Shown in pieces: positions 62,603-64,000 of a stretch of 64,000 nt of DNA; position 1 is the stretch's first letter; each line of letters begins with the position of its first letter. The position numbers were made by a program, and so were the translations under genes. A model generated the notes under the pieces. The model had not been told where the DNA came from. It did not search any database and saw only the letters and a program-made list of their open reading frames with translations. The DNA comes from Arthrobacter cryoconiti (lineage in GTDB: Bacteria > Actinomycetota > Actinomycetes > Actinomycetales > Micrococcaceae): the NCBI RefSeq assembly GCF_020905375.1, contig NZ_JAJJBU010000017.1:1-64000 (forward strand), in the 5' to 3' direction.

Positions 62603-64000
62603 CTAGTGGTTCAGGCTGGTGATGAACAAGACGGCTCCGACGATAAACGCCGCACCGCCAAGAATAATACTGCCCCATTGAATGAGCAGGTTTCGTTGAG
62701 TGCGTCCCAACCCCGCCGTCATTGCATCTAACGGTTCCAGACCGTGTGCGTAATCGGAAGGCATAGGCGGCATTTGAGTACGCGTGACCGCTGCTTGCGT
62801 GCCCTCTGGCTCTTGCGCAACCACGGTAGCCATAGCCTCGGCCCGTTTGAGCGTGCTGCTACGCCCTCCAGTCAGAGGCCTGTTTCCGGTTCCCGGACGG
62901 TGAGTGGGACGCGGCGAAAGAGCAGCGTCAAAGCGGACAGCCTCGGCACTTTGGACAGGGGCATTTTTACGCGGGGACAGCTTTGGCCCGGATTTCGTGA
63001 TGATCGGGATATGCGTGGTACTTGGCCTGCGCAAGACGGGGCGGTCCTGTCCGGGGACCTCAACGAATTCCATCGGCGTAACCATGGCCAAATTGTTGGT
63101 TGCCGTAGGGTCCGCGGCAGGACGGCGACTCTTGGCGCTTTCTGCCATGAGCCGTTCGCGTGCCAGCGCGCGCTGGTTTAAGATCGCGGCTCGTTCGGAC
63201 TGAGCACGTTGTTCTGCCAGCGCCGCCAATTCTTGTGCTGTGGGCGCTGGAACGGCAGGTGTGGACTTCGCGTCGACGTTCGGGCTAACCTGCCCGGGTG
63301 TTGGGAGCCTAAAGGCTAGATCGTTCTCCGAAACTGAAAATGGGTGCAGGGAGCCAGCAGCGAAAGCTGCAGGTGACGATTGTCCCCCGGAGTCTGGTCC
63401 GGACGTATCCGGGTCATCGATGTCCAGAGCGTCATAAGCTGACCCCTGAACTGGCGCTGCCAACGCTGGTGTCACTGCTTCTGCAGGGGAGAAAGGGGCA
63501 GCTGAGCGCGGTGGCGTTGAGGGTGGGGGCGACGGCGCCGGACGTACGGTCGGGGCTGCTGCCCGGCGCCCTGCTCGCTGACGCACTGGTTCGGCAGTTC
63601 CCGCGCCGGTTGTGGCCGCAGCCACAACAGCAGGTGAGAGAACTGGGACTGTCGGCTTGGCCGGAGACGAGCCATCCCGATTTTGTGCTGGATTCACGAA
63701 TGGACCAGCTTCATGAACAGTGGCACCCTTCGGCGCTGCTTCGCCCTGACCAGCATCCTGGAAGCCAGTGGCGTCCGACCCATCGTCTTTCGGTGCAGCG
63801 ACTTTTCGGTCCTGTCCCTTCGGCAAAGGCACCACGGGATTCACGCTCGTGATGGGGGCCCGCTCGGCCTCCAACTGCGCCTGACGCAGGGCACGACGAG
63901 ACGGCAATGGCTCTTCGGGTATGGCCGATGAATCCACTAAGTCTTTGTACGCCCGCAGCGCTGCGCGGTCGCGGGCACGAGTTTGGGAAGACCTTTCACG
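62603..64000 (-). CDS. Pro/Ala-rich protein with C-terminal membrane anchor (5' end outside window)
   Basis: The frame is open from 63937 to the edge (21 further codons, ...RAALRAYKDLV), so the GTG at 63937 is probably internal and the start is outside. At least 465 residues. Long disordered region rich in Pro, Ala and Ser, many Gln/Glu/Arg in a segment with AALAEQRAQSERAAILNQRALARERLM (coiled-coil-like), and one membrane segment at the C-terminus (WGSIILGGAAFIVGAVLFI). Similar proteins lie between nadD and rsfS in Arthrobacter-type genomes. Function unknown. Confidence 0.75.
   Translation of the reverse strand, partial: RERSSQTRARDRAALRAYKDLVDSSAIPEEPLPSRRALRQAQLEAERAPITSVNPVVPLPKGQDRKVAAPKDDGSDATGFQDAGQGEAAPKGATVHEAGPFVNPAQNRDGSSPAKPTVPVLSPAVVAAATTGAGTAEPVRQRAGRRAAAPTVRPAPSPPPSTPPRSAAPFSPAEAVTPALAAPVQGSAYDALDIDDPDTSGPDSGGQSSPAAFAAGSLHPFSVSENDLAFRLPTPGQVSPNVDAKSTPAVPAPTAQELAALAEQRAQSERAAILNQRALARERLMAESAKSRRPAADPTATNNLAMVTPMEFVEVPGQDRPVLRRPSTTHIPIITKSGPKLSPRKNAPVQSAEAVRFDAALSPRPTHRPGTGNRPLTGGRSSTLKRAEAMATVVAQEPEGTQAAVTRTQMPPMPSDYAHGLEPLDAMTAGLGRTQRNLLIQWGSIILGGAAFIVGAVLFITSLNH

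Overview
The window looks like chromosomal DNA of a high-GC Gram-positive actinobacterium, most likely a Micrococcaceae member of the Arthrobacter type. This rests on recognising gene families and local order, not on a database search. Supporting points are the actinobacterial order thrS - HIT - pgsA - pdxS at the left end, several mycothiol-linked enzymes (mycoredoxin, S-(hydroxymethyl)mycothiol dehydrogenase, an MDMPI-fold protein), a class Ib ribonucleotide reductase operon nrdHIEF, DnaE2 with a DUF6504 partner, and many GTG/TTG starts with AAGGAG-type ribosome binding sites. No insertion sequence, prophage, CRISPR array or rRNA operon was found. Most of the window is core genome, with one more patchy accessory stretch at about 34.4-41.6 kb.

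Layout. 0-7.5 kb (minus): DUF6504, dnaE2, thrS, HIT, pgsA and the first 22 codons of pdxS, headed by a 38-bp near-perfect palindrome that contains a one-mismatch SOS box. 7.7-14.7 kb: a GNAT acetyltransferase, then a hypoxia/dormancy-like group: an FMN-type PPOX protein, a NarL/DevR-type response regulator, a convergent double-GAF histidine kinase, a magnesium-type P-ATPase interrupted by one in-frame TGA, and a universal stress protein. Two palindromes resembling DevR/DosR boxes lie upstream of the PPOX gene and the stress-protein/P-ATPase unit. 14.7-18.6 kb: a class II glutamine amidotransferase, a SRAP (HMCES/YedK) protein, mycoredoxin, and the mycothiol formaldehyde-oxidation pair mscR plus a metallo-beta-lactamase-fold hydrolase. 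18.7-24 kb: lipoate ligase-like protein, acyl-CoA thioesterase, VTT/DedA-like protein, lipoprotein, acyl-CoA synthetase, methyltransferase.

24-29 kb: nrdH-nrdI-nrdE-nrdF-Nudix (minus) with two NrdR-type boxes 32 bp apart upstream and a strong hairpin between nrdE and nrdF. 29-34.4 kb: a membrane protein, an MDMPI-type protein, an ECF sigma factor with an overlapping membrane-anchored partner, and a LysR regulator divergent from a DMT exporter. 34.4-41.6 kb: poorly characterised genes (DUF4166, an SRPBCC protein with a hydrophobic tail, tiny ORFs, an S66/MccF-like peptidase, a SUMF1 protein without the usual cysteine pair, a secreted protein with two internal repeats, DUF1304). 41.6-45.3 kb: methyltransferase plus FAD oxidoreductase divergent from an XRE-cupin regulator, then a LysR gene.

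45-50.6 kb: aldehyde dehydrogenase and a metF-metE operon with a leader able to form mutually exclusive stems. 50.6-55.7 kb: a complete MoxR-DUF58-VWA-VWA-TPR operon. 55.8-61 kb: ROK regulator, RlmG-like rRNA methyltransferase, glycerol facilitator, YchJ protein and a FadR-type regulator. 60.9-64 kb: three tandem tRNA-Ala(GGC) genes, a histidine phosphatase, rsfS, and a long Pro/Ala-rich membrane-anchored protein that runs off the right edge. The best candidates for follow-up are the DevR-like module with its broken P-ATPase, the metF leader, and the SOS palindrome before a dnaE2 unit that has no imuB beside it.
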